Assembly: GCA_003599025.1 (NCBI GenBank)
Contig: QZIL01000106.1
Span: 1-50,933 of the forward strand
DNA length: 50,933 bases
Source: Nitrospiraceae bacterium
GTDB lineage: Bacteria > Nitrospirota > Thermodesulfovibrionia > UBA6902
Direction: 5' to 3'
The notes beneath the pieces are model-generated. The model did no database searches and was not told the DNA's origin. It saw nothing but the letters and a program-made list of their open reading frames with translations. The position numbers and the translations under genes were made by a program. Shown here piece after piece: positions 1-8,638 of the stretch. How positions within the stretch are numbered: the stretch's first letter is position 1; each line of letters starts with the position of its first letter.

Positions 1-1
1 T

Positions 2-193
2 AACACATATGGATATTACAGGAAGCTGCAGACCTTTTTGAGGCTGAATGAGGAGGATGTGATTTCCGCCGGATCAGATATCACGAAACAGGCAGCGGCC
101 TTTATGGGTCATGCGTCGGAGAAAGAATTTCTGGAGTATCTGGAGACGATAAGAAAAAAGGTTTTGGAAGTTGTGCGCGAAAATTATGGCTGA
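2..193 (+). CDS. C-terminal fragment of unrecognised protein (left edge)
   Basis: An open frame enters from the left edge and stops at TGA 191-193, giving 63 residues rich in charged helix-forming residues (for example KEFLEYLETIRKKVLEVV near the end). The start lies outside the window. I do not recognise the family. It is followed by a good sigma-70 promoter for glnA, so it probably ends an upstream transcription unit. The frame is plausible but too short for a confident functional statement. Confidence 0.5.
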   Translation, partial: NTYGYYRKLQTFLRLNEEDVISAGSDITKQAAAFMGHASEKEFLEYLETIRKKVLEVVRENYG

Positions 194-207
194 ACCTCCA
201 TAATTCA

Positions 208-236
208 TTGAGGCATCCTTATTTATTATGTATAAT
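208..236 (+). promoter_or_regulatory. Sigma-70 type promoter of glnA
   Basis: TTGAGG (208-213), a 17-bp spacer and a perfect TATAAT (231-236) lie about 70 bp upstream of the glnA start. Spacing and -10 box match the housekeeping consensus. No sigma-54 (GG-N10-GC) element was seen here, which is notable because glnA is a classical sigma-54 target in proteobacteria. Confidence 0.65.
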
Positions 237-307
237 TAGTTTCATCCGCCGATAAACATTAATACAAAGTTGACTTCTGAATGACACACTTCGACAAGGA
301 GGTTTAG

Positions 308-1645
308 ATGACCGCAAAAAAAAACAGGACAAAAGAGGACGTTCTGAAGCTGGTAGAGGAGCATAACGTAAAATTTGTACGGCTCTGGTTTACCGATATC
401 CTCGGCCAGCTGAAGAGTTTTTCCGTGACAAGCGAGGAACTGGATACCGCTTTTGATGAGGGCATGGGGTTTGACGGTTCATCAATTAAGGGCTATGCAC
501 GGATAGATGAAAGCGACATGGTGGCAAAACCGGACCCGGCAACATTTCAGCTCATCCCATGGAGGCCGAAAGAAAAGGCTGTAGCGCGCATGTTCTGTGA
601 CATTCTGAACCCTGACGGCACACCTTATGAAGGCGACCCTCGATATGCGTTAAAGAGAAACCTTGAGCGGCTGAAAGACCATGGATACACTTTTTACCTC
701 GGTCCGGAGCTTGAGTTTTTTTATTTTAAAAACTCCAGGGGCACGGAAGTTCTGGATGAGGGCGGATATTTTGATCTCACAACTCTTGATGCAGCCAGTG
801 ACCTGAGAAGGGAAACAGTCCTGACACTTGAAGATATGGGCATAAAGGTTGAATACTCACACCACGAGGTGGCCCCGTCGCAGCATGAAATCGACCTCCG
901 TTTTGCAGAGGCACTCGAAATGGCGGACAATGTAATGACCTACAGGATTGTCGTAAAGGAAGTGGCCACAAAATACGGGTTCTATGCCACGTTCATGCCC
1001 AAGCCGATCTTCGGACAGAACGGCAGCGGCATGCATACACATCAGTCGCTTTTTAAAGACGGCCGGAACGCCTTCTATGATGCAAATGACAAGTATTACC
1101 TGTCCGATGTGGCCAAGAAATACATAGCCGGAATTTTAAGGCATGCACCCGAAATAACCGCCTTCTGCAATCAGTGGGTCAATTCTTACAAGCGGCTCGT
1201 TCCGGGGTATGAGGCCCCGGTATACATCGCCTGGGCAAGAAGAAACCGCTCCTCGCTCGTGAGGGTCCCCCTTTACAAGCCGGGCAAGGAACAGGCAACA
1301 AGGATCGAACTGCGGTCGCCCGACCCGGCCTGCAACCCGTATCTCGCCTTTTCTGTAATGCTTGCTGCCGGGCTTGAGGGCATAGAGAATAACTACGAAC
1401 TGCCTGAACCCATTGAAAAAGATATCTATAACCTCAGCGATGAGGAAAAACAGGAACTCGGCATTGAATCGCTTCCGGGGAGCCTGAGCCAGGCAATAGA
1501 GACAGCTGAGAAAAGCGAGGTTGTACGCAGGGCCCTTGGAGACCACATATTCAATAATTTCATTACGAGTAAAAAGATCGAGTGGAACAATTACAGAACT
1601 CAGGTACATCCATATGAGCTGGAGAAGTATCTGCCGATATTGTAA
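308..1645 (+). CDS. glnA: Glutamine synthetase, type I (alpha-like)
   Basis: ATP-dependent synthesis of glutamine from glutamate and ammonium; cytosolic dodecamer in this family. The 445-residue length, the MGFDGSSI motif near residue 55, the GPELEFF metal-ligand segment near 132 and the NGSGMHTH motif near 238 are all present, as are the C-terminal ATP/glutamate-binding arginines (RRNRSSLVRVP). The protein is about 25 residues shorter than enterobacterial GlnA. The region of the adenylylation tyrosine reads KDIYNLSDEE rather than the NLYDLP type, so this is the GSI-alpha group, usually regulated by feedback rather than adenylylation (family knowledge). The start has a strong AAGGAGG site 5 nt upstream. 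No PII or GlnR gene is in view. Confidence 0.97.
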   Translation: MTAKKNRTKEDVLKLVEEHNVKFVRLWFTDILGQLKSFSVTSEELDTAFDEGMGFDGSSIKGYARIDESDMVAKPDPATFQLIPWRPKEKAVARMFCDILNPDGTPYEGDPRYALKRNLERLKDHGYTFYLGPELEFFYFKNSRGTEVLDEGGYFDLTTLDAASDLRRETVLTLEDMGIKVEYSHHEVAPSQHEIDLRFAEALEMADNVMTYRIVVKEVATKYGFYATFMPKPIFGQNGSGMHTHQSLFKDGRNAFYDANDKYYLSDVAKKYIAGILRHAPEITAFCNQWVNSYKRLVPGYEAPVYIAWARRNRSSLVRVPLYKPGKEQATRIELRSPDPACNPYLAFSVMLAAGLEGIENNYELPEPIEKDIYNLSDEEKQELGIESLPGSLSQAIETAEKSEVVRRALGDHIFNNFITSKKIEWNNYRTQVHPYELEKYLPIL

Positions 1646-1657
1646 AAAGAAACTAAG

Positions 1658-1729
1658 GAGTTTATGAGTTGTGAGTTATAAGCAAATGTCTTACTGACAG
1701 TGCATCCCTGACTCCCAACTCTTAAACCC
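1658..1729. repeat. Imperfect inverted repeat after glnA
   Basis: Two 21-nt arms (1658-1678 and 1709-1729) match at about 17 of 21 positions as inverted copies, built from GAGTT/AACTC words. The right arm is followed by a short T-rich stretch. It may fold as a long stem and act as the glnA terminator, or be a dispersed palindromic repeat. Confidence 0.4.
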
Positions 1730-1764
1730 TCAGCTCCTGACTCCTACCTTTTGATTACATTAGC

Positions 1765-1773
1765 TGGTATAAT
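1765..1773 (+). promoter_or_regulatory. Extended -10 promoter of lptF
   Basis: TGG directly before a perfect TATAAT (1768-1773) forms an extended -10 element. The -35 region at 17-bp spacing is poor, as is common with extended -10 promoters. The predicted transcript would have a leader of about 35 nt before lptF. Confidence 0.5.
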
Positions 1774-1814
1774 TATCCATCATAAAATAAGCCTGATACC
1801 ATATTTCCAAACCC

Positions 1815-2894
1815 ATGATACTTCATAAAACCATATTCAAGGAAATGTCCAGAAGCCTGCTGGTCATAATTTTTTCCATGTCCATCATACTTTTCATGGA
1901 AAAGTTCGTGCGCCTGACCCGGTTTTTTATGGGCAAGGGCGCTGACCTTTCTGACCTGGCCAAGATATTTATTTACCTGCAGCCATCCATTCTGCTGCTC
2001 GCAGTCCCGATGGCGATACTGGTTGCAATTTTTCTGACGTACGGACGCATGTCAACAGACAGTGAGATAATAGTGCTGAAGGCAAGCGGCATGAGTTTCT
2101 GGGGAATCTCGAGGGCAGCCGTCATGCTTGCGGTAATCTGTTTTGTCGTGCTTGCCTTTGTCAGTTTATATCTGCTGCCGCGAAGCATGTATGCCTTCAA
2201 GCATACTTTATATGAAACCATTGTCAAAAAGGCCTCGATGACCTTTGAGGCCGAGACCTTCTCGGACGTATTCAAGGACACGGTCATCTATGTTAAAGAA
2301 ATTCCCTCAGCAGATTTATTCAAAGGTATTTTTGTATACAAGGAGGGGATCAAATCCGTAGAAGAACCGGTAGTAATTGTCGCTGAAAGCGGGGTCATAA
2401 GAACAAGCCCTGAGGAAGGCCTGATCAAGCTGAGCATGAATAAGGGATTTGTTCATACCTTCAATGAAAAGAGCTCATCCGAGATATCATTTACCCGATA
2501 TGATTTTATACTTAAATCCGGCATCGAGACAATGGACAAAATAAAGCCGGATGAAATAAAAACTTCAGACCTGTGGAAAGCCAACAAGGAAAACACCTAT
2601 TGGGCCATAGAGCTGCACAGGAGGCTGGCACTTCCTTTTGCCTGTCTGATATTCGGCCTTTTAGGCCCTGCCCTTTCCAACAAGATCGGCAAGATAGGGC
2701 GGCTGGGCGGATTCTCATTGAGCCTGGTCATACTGATACTATACTATGTGCTTCTGATCTTCGGTGAAGGCCTCTCGAAGTCCGGGGAAATATCGCCTTT
2801 CTGGGGAGGCTGGGCCCCGAACATGATATTTGGCGGTATCACCATGTTCTTCGTATATATTGCCTATAAGGACAGCCCCATCAAGAGGTTTTAA
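1815..2894 (+). CDS. lptF: LPS export permease LptF (YjgP/YjgQ family)
   Basis: Inner-membrane half of the LptB2FG transporter that extracts lipopolysaccharide and passes it to LptC/A/D. The 359 residues show the family layout: an N-terminal group of three transmembrane helices (roughly residues 12-30, 55-75, 98-125), a soluble periplasmic beta-jellyroll (about 135-265) and three C-terminal helices (about 270-350). The SRSLLVIIFSMSIIL start and the STDSEIIVLKASGMS cytoplasmic loop are typical. It is 19 nt upstream of a second family member, forming the usual lptFG pair. LptF versus LptG is assigned by gene order only. No clear Shine-Dalgarno site precedes the ATG. Confidence 0.9.
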   Translation: MILHKTIFKEMSRSLLVIIFSMSIILFMEKFVRLTRFFMGKGADLSDLAKIFIYLQPSILLLAVPMAILVAIFLTYGRMSTDSEIIVLKASGMSFWGISRAAVMLAVICFVVLAFVSLYLLPRSMYAFKHTLYETIVKKASMTFEAETFSDVFKDTVIYVKEIPSADLFKGIFVYKEGIKSVEEPVVIVAESGVIRTSPEEGLIKLSMNKGFVHTFNEKSSSEISFTRYDFILKSGIETMDKIKPDEIKTSDLWKANKENTYWAIELHRRLALPFACLIFGLLGPALSNKIGKIGRLGGFSLSLVILILYYVLLIFGEGLSKSGEISPFWGGWAPNMIFGGITMFFVYIAYKDSPIKRF

Positions 2895-2913
2895 GGATAT
2901 AGGAACAACATTC

Positions 2914-3984
2914 ATGAAAATTTTCAGGAGATATTTTTTAAAGGAATTTTCCAGGTTCTTCATCATCGTCCTTGTCAGCTTCACGGCGATATCCATAGTC
3001 GCGGAGTTTTTTGACAAGGCAGCGGAATTTTACGCTGAAAAACCTCCTGTCTCGATGGTTATCAAGTACCTTTTGCTGCAGACGCCGAGAGTCATCCTTT
3101 ATGCACTGCCTTTTGCATCCCTGTTTTCCATCCTGATCACCATCGGCATGGCGTCAAAATGGCGTGAGACCGTAATCATCAAGGCGTCAGGCGCCAGCAT
3201 GAAGAAACTCTTTTCATCCTTCCTGATACTGGGGATTTTTATATCATTCTTATCCCTGCTCCTGGGAGAGACCGTGGTACCTGAGGCCACAAGGACTGCG
3301 GCGTATATAAGAAAGGTGCATATCCTGAAACAGTCTCCCCGGATAATACAGAGTAAGGGGGCACTGTGGATGAAGGGCCTGGACGGAAGCCTGGTCAGGA
3401 TAGATGGATTTGTTGAGAACGAAAACCGGACCTTAACAACAAGCATTTTCAAGTTCAACCCTTCTTTTGGATTAGAGAAAAGGACTGAAGCGGATGAAGC
3501 CGTATGGGACAACGGGGTCTGGACCCTGAAAAATGTATCTGTCTTCGACTTTAAGAACAACACTGCTTCCAGGTTCGAAACACTGGTTACAACATCACTG
3601 GAGGAGCCTAAGATATTCAGGGAAGAAATGAAAAAGCCTGAAGAAATGAATTTCAGGGAGCTCTACAATTATTATTCGAGACTCGAGAAGGCAGGGTTCA
3701 GGAACCTGAGATATATTATCCAGCTCTATGAAAAGCTCGCCTATCCGTCTATCAATTTTGTAATGATACTTTTCGGCATCTCCCTGGCGTTAAATACCAG
3801 ATGGGGCGGTGGAATGAGGGCAGCAGGGCTTGGGGTTATCATCAGTGTGTTTTACTGGCTGCTTTATTCTGTGAGTATATCTATGGGCAATACAGGAATT
3901 CTGCAGCCGTGGCTCGCGCCGTGGATAAGCCCTTTGGTGTTTGGTATTGCGGGAGGTGTTATGTACTGGCAAATCAAAGAATAA
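2914..3984 (+). CDS. lptG: LPS export permease LptG (YjgP/YjgQ family)
   Basis: Second membrane subunit of the LPS exporter, 356 residues with the same three-helix / jellyroll / three-helix plan as LptF and a conserved loop (KWRETVIIKASGASMKKL, near residue 75). An upstream in-frame ATG at 2830 would add 28 residues overlapping lptF; the start at 2914 gives the family-typical MKIFRRYFLKEF beginning and was chosen. It is co-transcribed with lptF and converges with the YVTN gene 21 nt downstream, with no hairpin between them. Confidence 0.9.
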   Translation: MKIFRRYFLKEFSRFFIIVLVSFTAISIVAEFFDKAAEFYAEKPPVSMVIKYLLLQTPRVILYALPFASLFSILITIGMASKWRETVIIKASGASMKKLFSSFLILGIFISFLSLLLGETVVPEATRTAAYIRKVHILKQSPRIIQSKGALWMKGLDGSLVRIDGFVENENRTLTTSIFKFNPSFGLEKRTEADEAVWDNGVWTLKNVSVFDFKNNTASRFETLVTTSLEEPKIFREEMKKPEEMNFRELYNYYSRLEKAGFRNLRYIIQLYEKLAYPSINFVMILFGISLALNTRWGGGMRAAGLGVIISVFYWLLYSVSISMGNTGILQPWLAPWISPLVFGIAGGVMYWQIKE

Positions 3985-4005
3985 CTACAGTTTTGTTCTT
4001 CAGCT

Positions 4006-4995
4006 TCAGAATAAAGCAATTCCCCAGAGTGAACCGGATTGTGGGCTGTACAACGGGCCACCGACATTTATTGTACCGGTAACGCTATTTGTGCCCGTAT
4101 CAATCACTGAAATGGTGTGGTCTGCATGGTTTACTACATACAATCTGTTACTTGACGGGGCGACTGCAATCCCCAGAGGCTGCCTGCCGACCTTTATTGT
4201 CTCCAGCACCTCATTATCTAAAGTATTAATGACTGAAACCGTGCCGTCCCTCCTGTTAGTTACATAAGCCCTGTGCGCGACCGGATCAATCCCTATATAC
4301 CATGGCTGCCTGCCGACTTTTATTGTCCCTGCAACTTTGTCGGTCTCAGTGTCAATGACAATTACAGCATCACTGTCCGGGCCGGCAGCAAAGACCCTCC
4401 TCTTTAATGGACAGACAGCCAGCCCGAGCAATTTGTGGCCTGTCTTTATGGTAGTTATTACTTTATTGTTTCCCGTATTAATTACTGTAACTGAATGGTC
4501 TTCTGAATTACTCACATAAAGTTTATTGCCGGCAATGGCCATATGAAAAGCACCGGCGCCGACCTTAATCTTTCCGGATGATATATTTTTCTCAAGATTG
4601 ATCACAGAGATGGTTTTATCTTTTCCTTCAGGATGTGTTATATATGCAAGGCCGTCAGCAGAGTTAATTGCGATATGCATCGGATTGCGGTCAACCTTTA
4701 TTGCTGAGACCAGCCTGCTGGTAATAATATCAATCACAGAAATACTGCTGTCATCATAACGGGAGTTGACGACATAAACCCTGCCGGCAGTACTGTCTAT
4801 CGCTATTCCTGTGGGCAAGGCCCCGGTGTCGATTGTCATTACCGCCTCATTTTCTGAAGGATCAATGACGGACACAGTATTATTGGCAATGTTAGTTACA
4901 TAAAGACGGTTCGTTAATGCACCGGCAACTTTCACACATACCGGAAGCATACATATGGAGCATATCAGGGACAATAAAATCTTTTTAAAGTTCAT
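4006..4995 (-). CDS. Secreted YVTN beta-propeller repeat protein
   Basis: About 330 residues with an N-terminal signal peptide (MNFKKILLSLICSICMLP, cleavage near VAGA) followed by about seven 40-residue repeats carrying the YVTN/YV(V/A)N and VSVID(T/P) signatures, expected to fold as a seven-bladed propeller in the periplasm or outside the cell. Family members bind partners or surfaces; the substrate cannot be told. A start at 5001 would place GGAGAG only 2 nt away, whereas the ATG at 4995 has it 6 nt upstream, so 4995 is preferred. It lies 56 nt downstream of the UbiA gene on the same strand. Confidence 0.88.
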   Translation of the reverse strand: MNFKKILLSLICSICMLPVCVKVAGALTNRLYVTNIANNTVSVIDPSENEAVMTIDTGALPTGIAIDSTAGRVYVVNSRYDDSSISVIDIITSRLVSAIKVDRNPMHIAINSADGLAYITHPEGKDKTISVINLEKNISSGKIKVGAGAFHMAIAGNKLYVSNSEDHSVTVINTGNNKVITTIKTGHKLLGLAVCPLKRRVFAAGPDSDAVIVIDTETDKVAGTIKVGRQPWYIGIDPVAHRAYVTNRRDGTVSVINTLDNEVLETIKVGRQPLGIAVAPSSNRLYVVNHADHTISVIDTGTNSVTGTINVGGPLYSPQSGSLWGIALF

Positions 4996-5051
4996 AAACA
5001 TCTCTCCGGTACAAGATATGTCATCAATGACGGGACATCTGATTAATTCTG

Positions 5052-5912
5052 TTACGGAAGCAGGTAGTTGAACAGCGTAAAGACAAACACCGTTATGCTG
5101 ATATATCCGTTCATGTTGAAAAAGGCCATATCAAGCTTGCTCAGGTCATTTGGTTTTACCAGCAAGTGTTCATACAGCATCAAACCTGAAGCAATCAGGA
5201 CCCCGATAAGGTAAAGTCCGGACAATTTAAATATGGGGACAAGGCTTAATAACAGGCATATAGTTATTAAGTGAAACATCCGTGCTATCCACAGGGACAT
5301 ATTTACACCGAATACACTGGGGATTGAAAAGAGACCCTCTTTTCTGTCAAAGTCCATGTCCTGCAGGCCGTAAAGAGTATCGAAACCGGCTACCCAGAAC
5401 ATTACGGCAAAACAGAGAGGCAGGATGTCGGCATTAAAAGTACCCTTTATGGCTATCCACGCCCCGAGCGGCGCTAACGCGAGTGCAATCCCAAGCACGA
5501 TATGACACAGCCAGGTGAATCTTTTGGTATATGAATAAGTAACTAGTACGAAAAGAAACAGGGGTGCTATCTTAAAGCAGAGGGGGTTGAGCTTGTAAGC
5601 GGCCAGCAACAGAAATGAAAATGCTATGGCAGTAAAAATAAACGCTTCCCACGCCTTAACAACTCCTGCCGGAATCTCTCTGTTCCGGGTCCTTGGATTA
5701 AGGGCATCAAACTTCCTGTCCAGGATCCTGTTCATACCCATTGCCCCTGTTCTGCCCCCTACCATCGCCACGGTTATCCAGAACATCTGATAAAGCGGCG
5801 GGACCCCTCCTGCTGCGATAAGGGCAGCGGTAAATGCAAAAGGGAGCGCAAATACTGAATGGGAAAATTTAATGAGTCTGAGATAATCAGTGATCTTGCC
5901 GACAAGGACCAT
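5052..5912 (-). CDS. ubiA: UbiA-family polyprenyltransferase (UbiA/MqnP type)
   Basis: Integral membrane enzyme that attaches a polyprenyl chain to an aromatic ring in quinone biosynthesis. The 286 residues form about eight or nine helices with both aspartate motifs: NRILDRKFD (61-69), which binds the diphosphate-Mg, and DMDFD (184-188). The IPSVFG segment after the second motif is typical of the 4-hydroxybenzoate/MqnP branch. In an anaerobic menaquinone user the likely role is the futalosine-pathway MqnP step, but no other mqn or ubi gene is present to confirm this. It is divergent from the DUF1015 operon. Confidence 0.88.
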   Translation of the reverse strand: MVLVGKITDYLRLIKFSHSVFALPFAFTAALIAAGGVPPLYQMFWITVAMVGGRTGAMGMNRILDRKFDALNPRTRNREIPAGVVKAWEAFIFTAIAFSFLLLAAYKLNPLCFKIAPLFLFVLVTYSYTKRFTWLCHIVLGIALALAPLGAWIAIKGTFNADILPLCFAVMFWVAGFDTLYGLQDMDFDRKEGLFSIPSVFGVNMSLWIARMFHLITICLLLSLVPIFKLSGLYLIGVLIASGLMLYEHLLVKPNDLSKLDMAFFNMNGYISITVFVFTLFNYLLP

Positions 5913-6003
5913 AACGTCTTTATTTTAGATTTATACCATATGAAAAGCAATATTTTATCGTGTGATAAATATTTCATATATCAGGCCTCAATCAGGCAGC
6001 AGT

Positions 6004-6033
6004 TTGAAATTTACATCTGCCCAATGTTAAGAT
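6004..6033 (+). promoter_or_regulatory. Candidate sigma-70 promoter of the DUF1015 operon
   Basis: TTGAAA (6004-6009), an 18-bp spacer and TAAGAT (6028-6033) with an upstream TGT extended -10 match. It lies 25 bp before the DUF1015 start codon. Confidence 0.4.
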
Positions 6034-6057
6034 ATTCTTCCTCAGGAACTCAGAATT

Positions 6058-7329
6058 ATGGCAGATATTATTCCATTTAGAGGCATTCTTTATAATCCTG
6101 AAAAGGTGGACGCTTCTCTGACTACAGCGCCACCGTACGATATCGTCACGCCCGAATTCAAGGAAGAACTCTATAATAAGGACCCTCACAATATCATACG
6201 CATCGATTTCGGTAAAGACATCGATTCTGATACCGAACATGAAAACCGCTATACAAGGGCCGCCAGATACCTGTCTGAGTGGCTGCAGGAAGGTACGTTA
6301 ATACATGACACTGAGCCGTCCTTCTATTTTTATGAAATAAGTTACGAGTTAAAAGGGAGGAGCTTGAAGACAAGAGGTTTTCTGGGGGCTGTAAAACTGG
6401 AAGAACTGGGCTCCGGCAGGATCCATCCCCATGAGATGACCTACTCAAAGCCAAAGTCAGACAGGCTGAACATCCTCCGCTACTGTGATGCAAATACAAG
6501 CCCCATATATTCCCTGTACAGCAGCAGGGAAAGGAGAACATCATCATTACTTGACGATCTGGTCAGCAGCGCGCCCTTTATTGAAGCGGTCAATGGAGAC
6601 GGATTCAGGCACAGGCTCTGGCGGATAAGCGACAAAGCTTCCATTAACACGATAATAAAGGAGATGTCTGACAGGGACGTATTTATAGCCGACGGACATC
6701 ACCGTTATGAAACAGCGCTCGCATTTCAGAAAGAGATGGAAGCTAAGGGGTTGAGAAAAACCGGGAATGAGCCGTTCAACTATGCGCTTATGTTCCTTGC
6801 CAATATGGAAGATGATGGACTGACACTGCTTCCCACACATCGCATAGTTGAAATAAATTCGGGTATAAACATAAAGGAAACACTTGAGAAACATTTTATT
6901 CTTCAGAAAATAGGCCCTGCAGAAGGCACGGAAGAACAGGCAAGACATAAAATGCTTCAGACAATGGAAGGCAGGTCCCATTCGTTCGGAATGTTTCTTG
7001 TCAATACGGGATCATATTATACGCTGTCATTTAACGGGGCGGGTATTGATATGGACCTTCCGGAGTGCCTCAGGACCCTTGATGTATCTGTCCTTCACAA
7101 ATTCGTTTTTGAGGAACTCCTGAAAATAGGCCACTACGAATATGAAATGGACCCTGAGGTTGCAGTGAACAGGGCCAGAAAAGGGTCATTTGAAGCCGTG
7201 TTTTTTCTTAATCCGACCGACATACATGCCCTTAAAGAAGTTGCCCTTGCAGGTCACAGAATGCCGCCCAAGTCCACATATTTTTATCCCAAACTTCTGA
7301 CCGGCATGGTAATGTACAAATTTCAGTGA
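6058..7329 (+). CDS. DUF1015 family protein
   Basis: A 423-residue protein matching the DUF1015 (HTH-motif/SerC-associated) family: the PFRGILYNPEKV start, an APPYDIVTPE segment, the conserved FIADGHHRYETAL segment near residue 220 and a C-terminal end with PPKSTYFYPKLLTGMVMY. The HHRYETA segment is the most conserved part and resembles a phosphate- or nucleotide-binding site; the biochemical function is not established. The gene leads a compact operon with a methyltransferase (43 nt downstream) and a phosphoesterase. Confidence 0.88.
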   Translation: MADIIPFRGILYNPEKVDASLTTAPPYDIVTPEFKEELYNKDPHNIIRIDFGKDIDSDTEHENRYTRAARYLSEWLQEGTLIHDTEPSFYFYEISYELKGRSLKTRGFLGAVKLEELGSGRIHPHEMTYSKPKSDRLNILRYCDANTSPIYSLYSSRERRTSSLLDDLVSSAPFIEAVNGDGFRHRLWRISDKASINTIIKEMSDRDVFIADGHHRYETALAFQKEMEAKGLRKTGNEPFNYALMFLANMEDDGLTLLPTHRIVEINSGINIKETLEKHFILQKIGPAEGTEEQARHKMLQTMEGRSHSFGMFLVNTGSYYTLSFNGAGIDMDLPECLRTLDVSVLHKFVFEELLKIGHYEYEMDPEVAVNRARKGSFEAVFFLNPTDIHALKEVALAGHRMPPKSTYFYPKLLTGMVMYKFQ

Positions 7330-7371
7330 CTCCGATATCAAGAAAAACTGATCTGTTGTAATCTTGCAATT

Positions 7372-8028
7372 ATGTTCACACGCCTGAAACAATCCCTTGT
7401 TGTATGGCTTATAAAAAAAGTACAGAAATATGGCCCGCGCAAGGTGCTTATATCGGGGAGGGTCTATGAGATTTCCGAGGATGTATTCAATCCCAAATTC
7501 TATTTCACAAGCAGGTTCATGGCAGAACATATATCAGTCACCCCTGAAGATAACGTTCTGGATATGGGGACCGGCTCAGGCATTCAGGCAGTAACCGCAG
7601 GACATTCGGGAGCTGAGGTCATAGCAGTAGATATCAATCCCGAGGCCGTACGGTATGCCTACAGGAATGTTATGGCCAATGCACTTGATGACAGTATCAC
7701 GGTGCAGGTGGGAGACCTTTTCAGCACTCTTGACCCGCAGCATAAATTCAGTGTCATACTTTTCACCCCACCCTATCTCGAGGGAACACCTGAGACATTG
7801 CTGGATAAAGCCCTGTATGACCCTGACAAAGATTTGCTGATACGGTTTTTTAAGGAAGCAAAGGAATATCTCAGACCCGGGGGATACATCCAGATGATTT
7901 ATTCTTCAATTGCCGGGAATGGAAAGGCCATTTCTGCAGCTGAGCAATCGGGATGGAATCATAGTATAATAGCAAGAGCAAAAACCTTGACAGAAGAGTT
8001 TATAATCTACAGGCTGACTTTGGGTTAG
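7372..8028 (+). CDS. SAM-dependent methyltransferase (PrmC/HemK-like)
   Basis: A 218-residue class I methyltransferase. The SAM-binding loop DMGTGSG is at 64-70, the acidic ribose-binding residue follows at VIAVD (about 87), and motif IV reads TPPY (132-135), a variant of the NPPY motif of enzymes that methylate planar nitrogens such as the glutamine of release factors. The N-terminal 45 residues are short and basic, unlike full PrmC, so the substrate is open. It sits between DUF1015 and a phosphodiesterase gene (24 nt gap), probably in one transcript. No Shine-Dalgarno site is evident. Confidence 0.82.
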   Translation: MFTRLKQSLVVWLIKKVQKYGPRKVLISGRVYEISEDVFNPKFYFTSRFMAEHISVTPEDNVLDMGTGSGIQAVTAGHSGAEVIAVDINPEAVRYAYRNVMANALDDSITVQVGDLFSTLDPQHKFSVILFTPPYLEGTPETLLDKALYDPDKDLLIRFFKEAKEYLRPGGYIQMIYSSIAGNGKAISAAEQSGWNHSIIARAKTLTEEFIIYRLTLG

Positions 8029-8051
8029 TCAGCGGCCCTGAATAAAATAAT

Positions 8052-8537
8052 ATGAAAATCGGGATCATATCAGATTCACATGACCACAACGAGAACATTA
8101 CCCGGTGCGTCCGGGTTTTTAAGGACAGAGGCGTCGCCTATGTCCTGCATCTCGGCGATTATGTAAACCCTAATTCTGTACGGGCCTTTCGGGGGATAAG
8201 ACTCGTGGGAATTTTCGGGAACAATGATGGCGACAAATTCAGACTGATGACTGCCTTCAACGAGATTTCAGGGGAAATTAAAGGTGAATTTTTTGAATTC
8301 GAAGAGGCAGGACTTAAGTTCGCCTGTTATCACGGCACAGAGCAGCCAATTAAAGACGCCCTGATAAAATGCTCTGAGTATGATGTGGTCCTCTCCGGAC
8401 ACACGCATAAACATGAAAATATCAGATCAGGAAAGACACTCGTCCTCAATCCAGGCACCTCTCACGGCTTTGGAAACATGGCAACGATAATGATTTTTGA
8501 TACGCAGACTATGCAGGCTGAACTTATTGCTCTGTAA
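8052..8537 (+). CDS. YfcE/MJ0936-type metallophosphodiesterase
   Basis: A 161-residue calcineurin-like phosphoesterase with all metal-binding motifs in order: SDSHDH (D-x-H, near 7-12), HLGDY (GD-x, near 34), GNNDGD (GN-H/D, near 57), CYHGTE (near 92) and SGHTHKHE (GHTH, near 114). The family hydrolyses phosphodiesters with Mn or Ni; the physiological substrate is unknown. It is the last gene of the DUF1015 operon. No terminator hairpin follows. Confidence 0.9.
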   Translation: MKIGIISDSHDHNENITRCVRVFKDRGVAYVLHLGDYVNPNSVRAFRGIRLVGIFGNNDGDKFRLMTAFNEISGEIKGEFFEFEEAGLKFACYHGTEQPIKDALIKCSEYDVVLSGHTHKHENIRSGKTLVLNPGTSHGFGNMATIMIFDTQTMQAELIAL

Positions 8538-8547
8538 CACATACAAT

Positions 8548-8577
8548 TTGACAAAACCCCGATTTATTTGAAATAAT
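8548..8577 (+). promoter_or_regulatory. Sigma-70 promoter of the ABC ATPase gene
   Basis: A perfect TTGACA (8548-8553), an 18-bp spacer and AATAAT (8572-8577, 5 of 6) lie about 60 bp upstream of the TTG start. Confidence 0.55.
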
Positions 8578-8638
8578 AACACTTGCACGAAAGAGTAATT
8601 CGTTATTTTTTCAGTAAATCCTATAACAGGTCCAGAGC

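Noticed and set aside
208-307. Sigma-54 control of glnA
   Set aside because: No GG-N10-GC element in the gap; a clear TTGAGG-17-TATAAT promoter is present instead.
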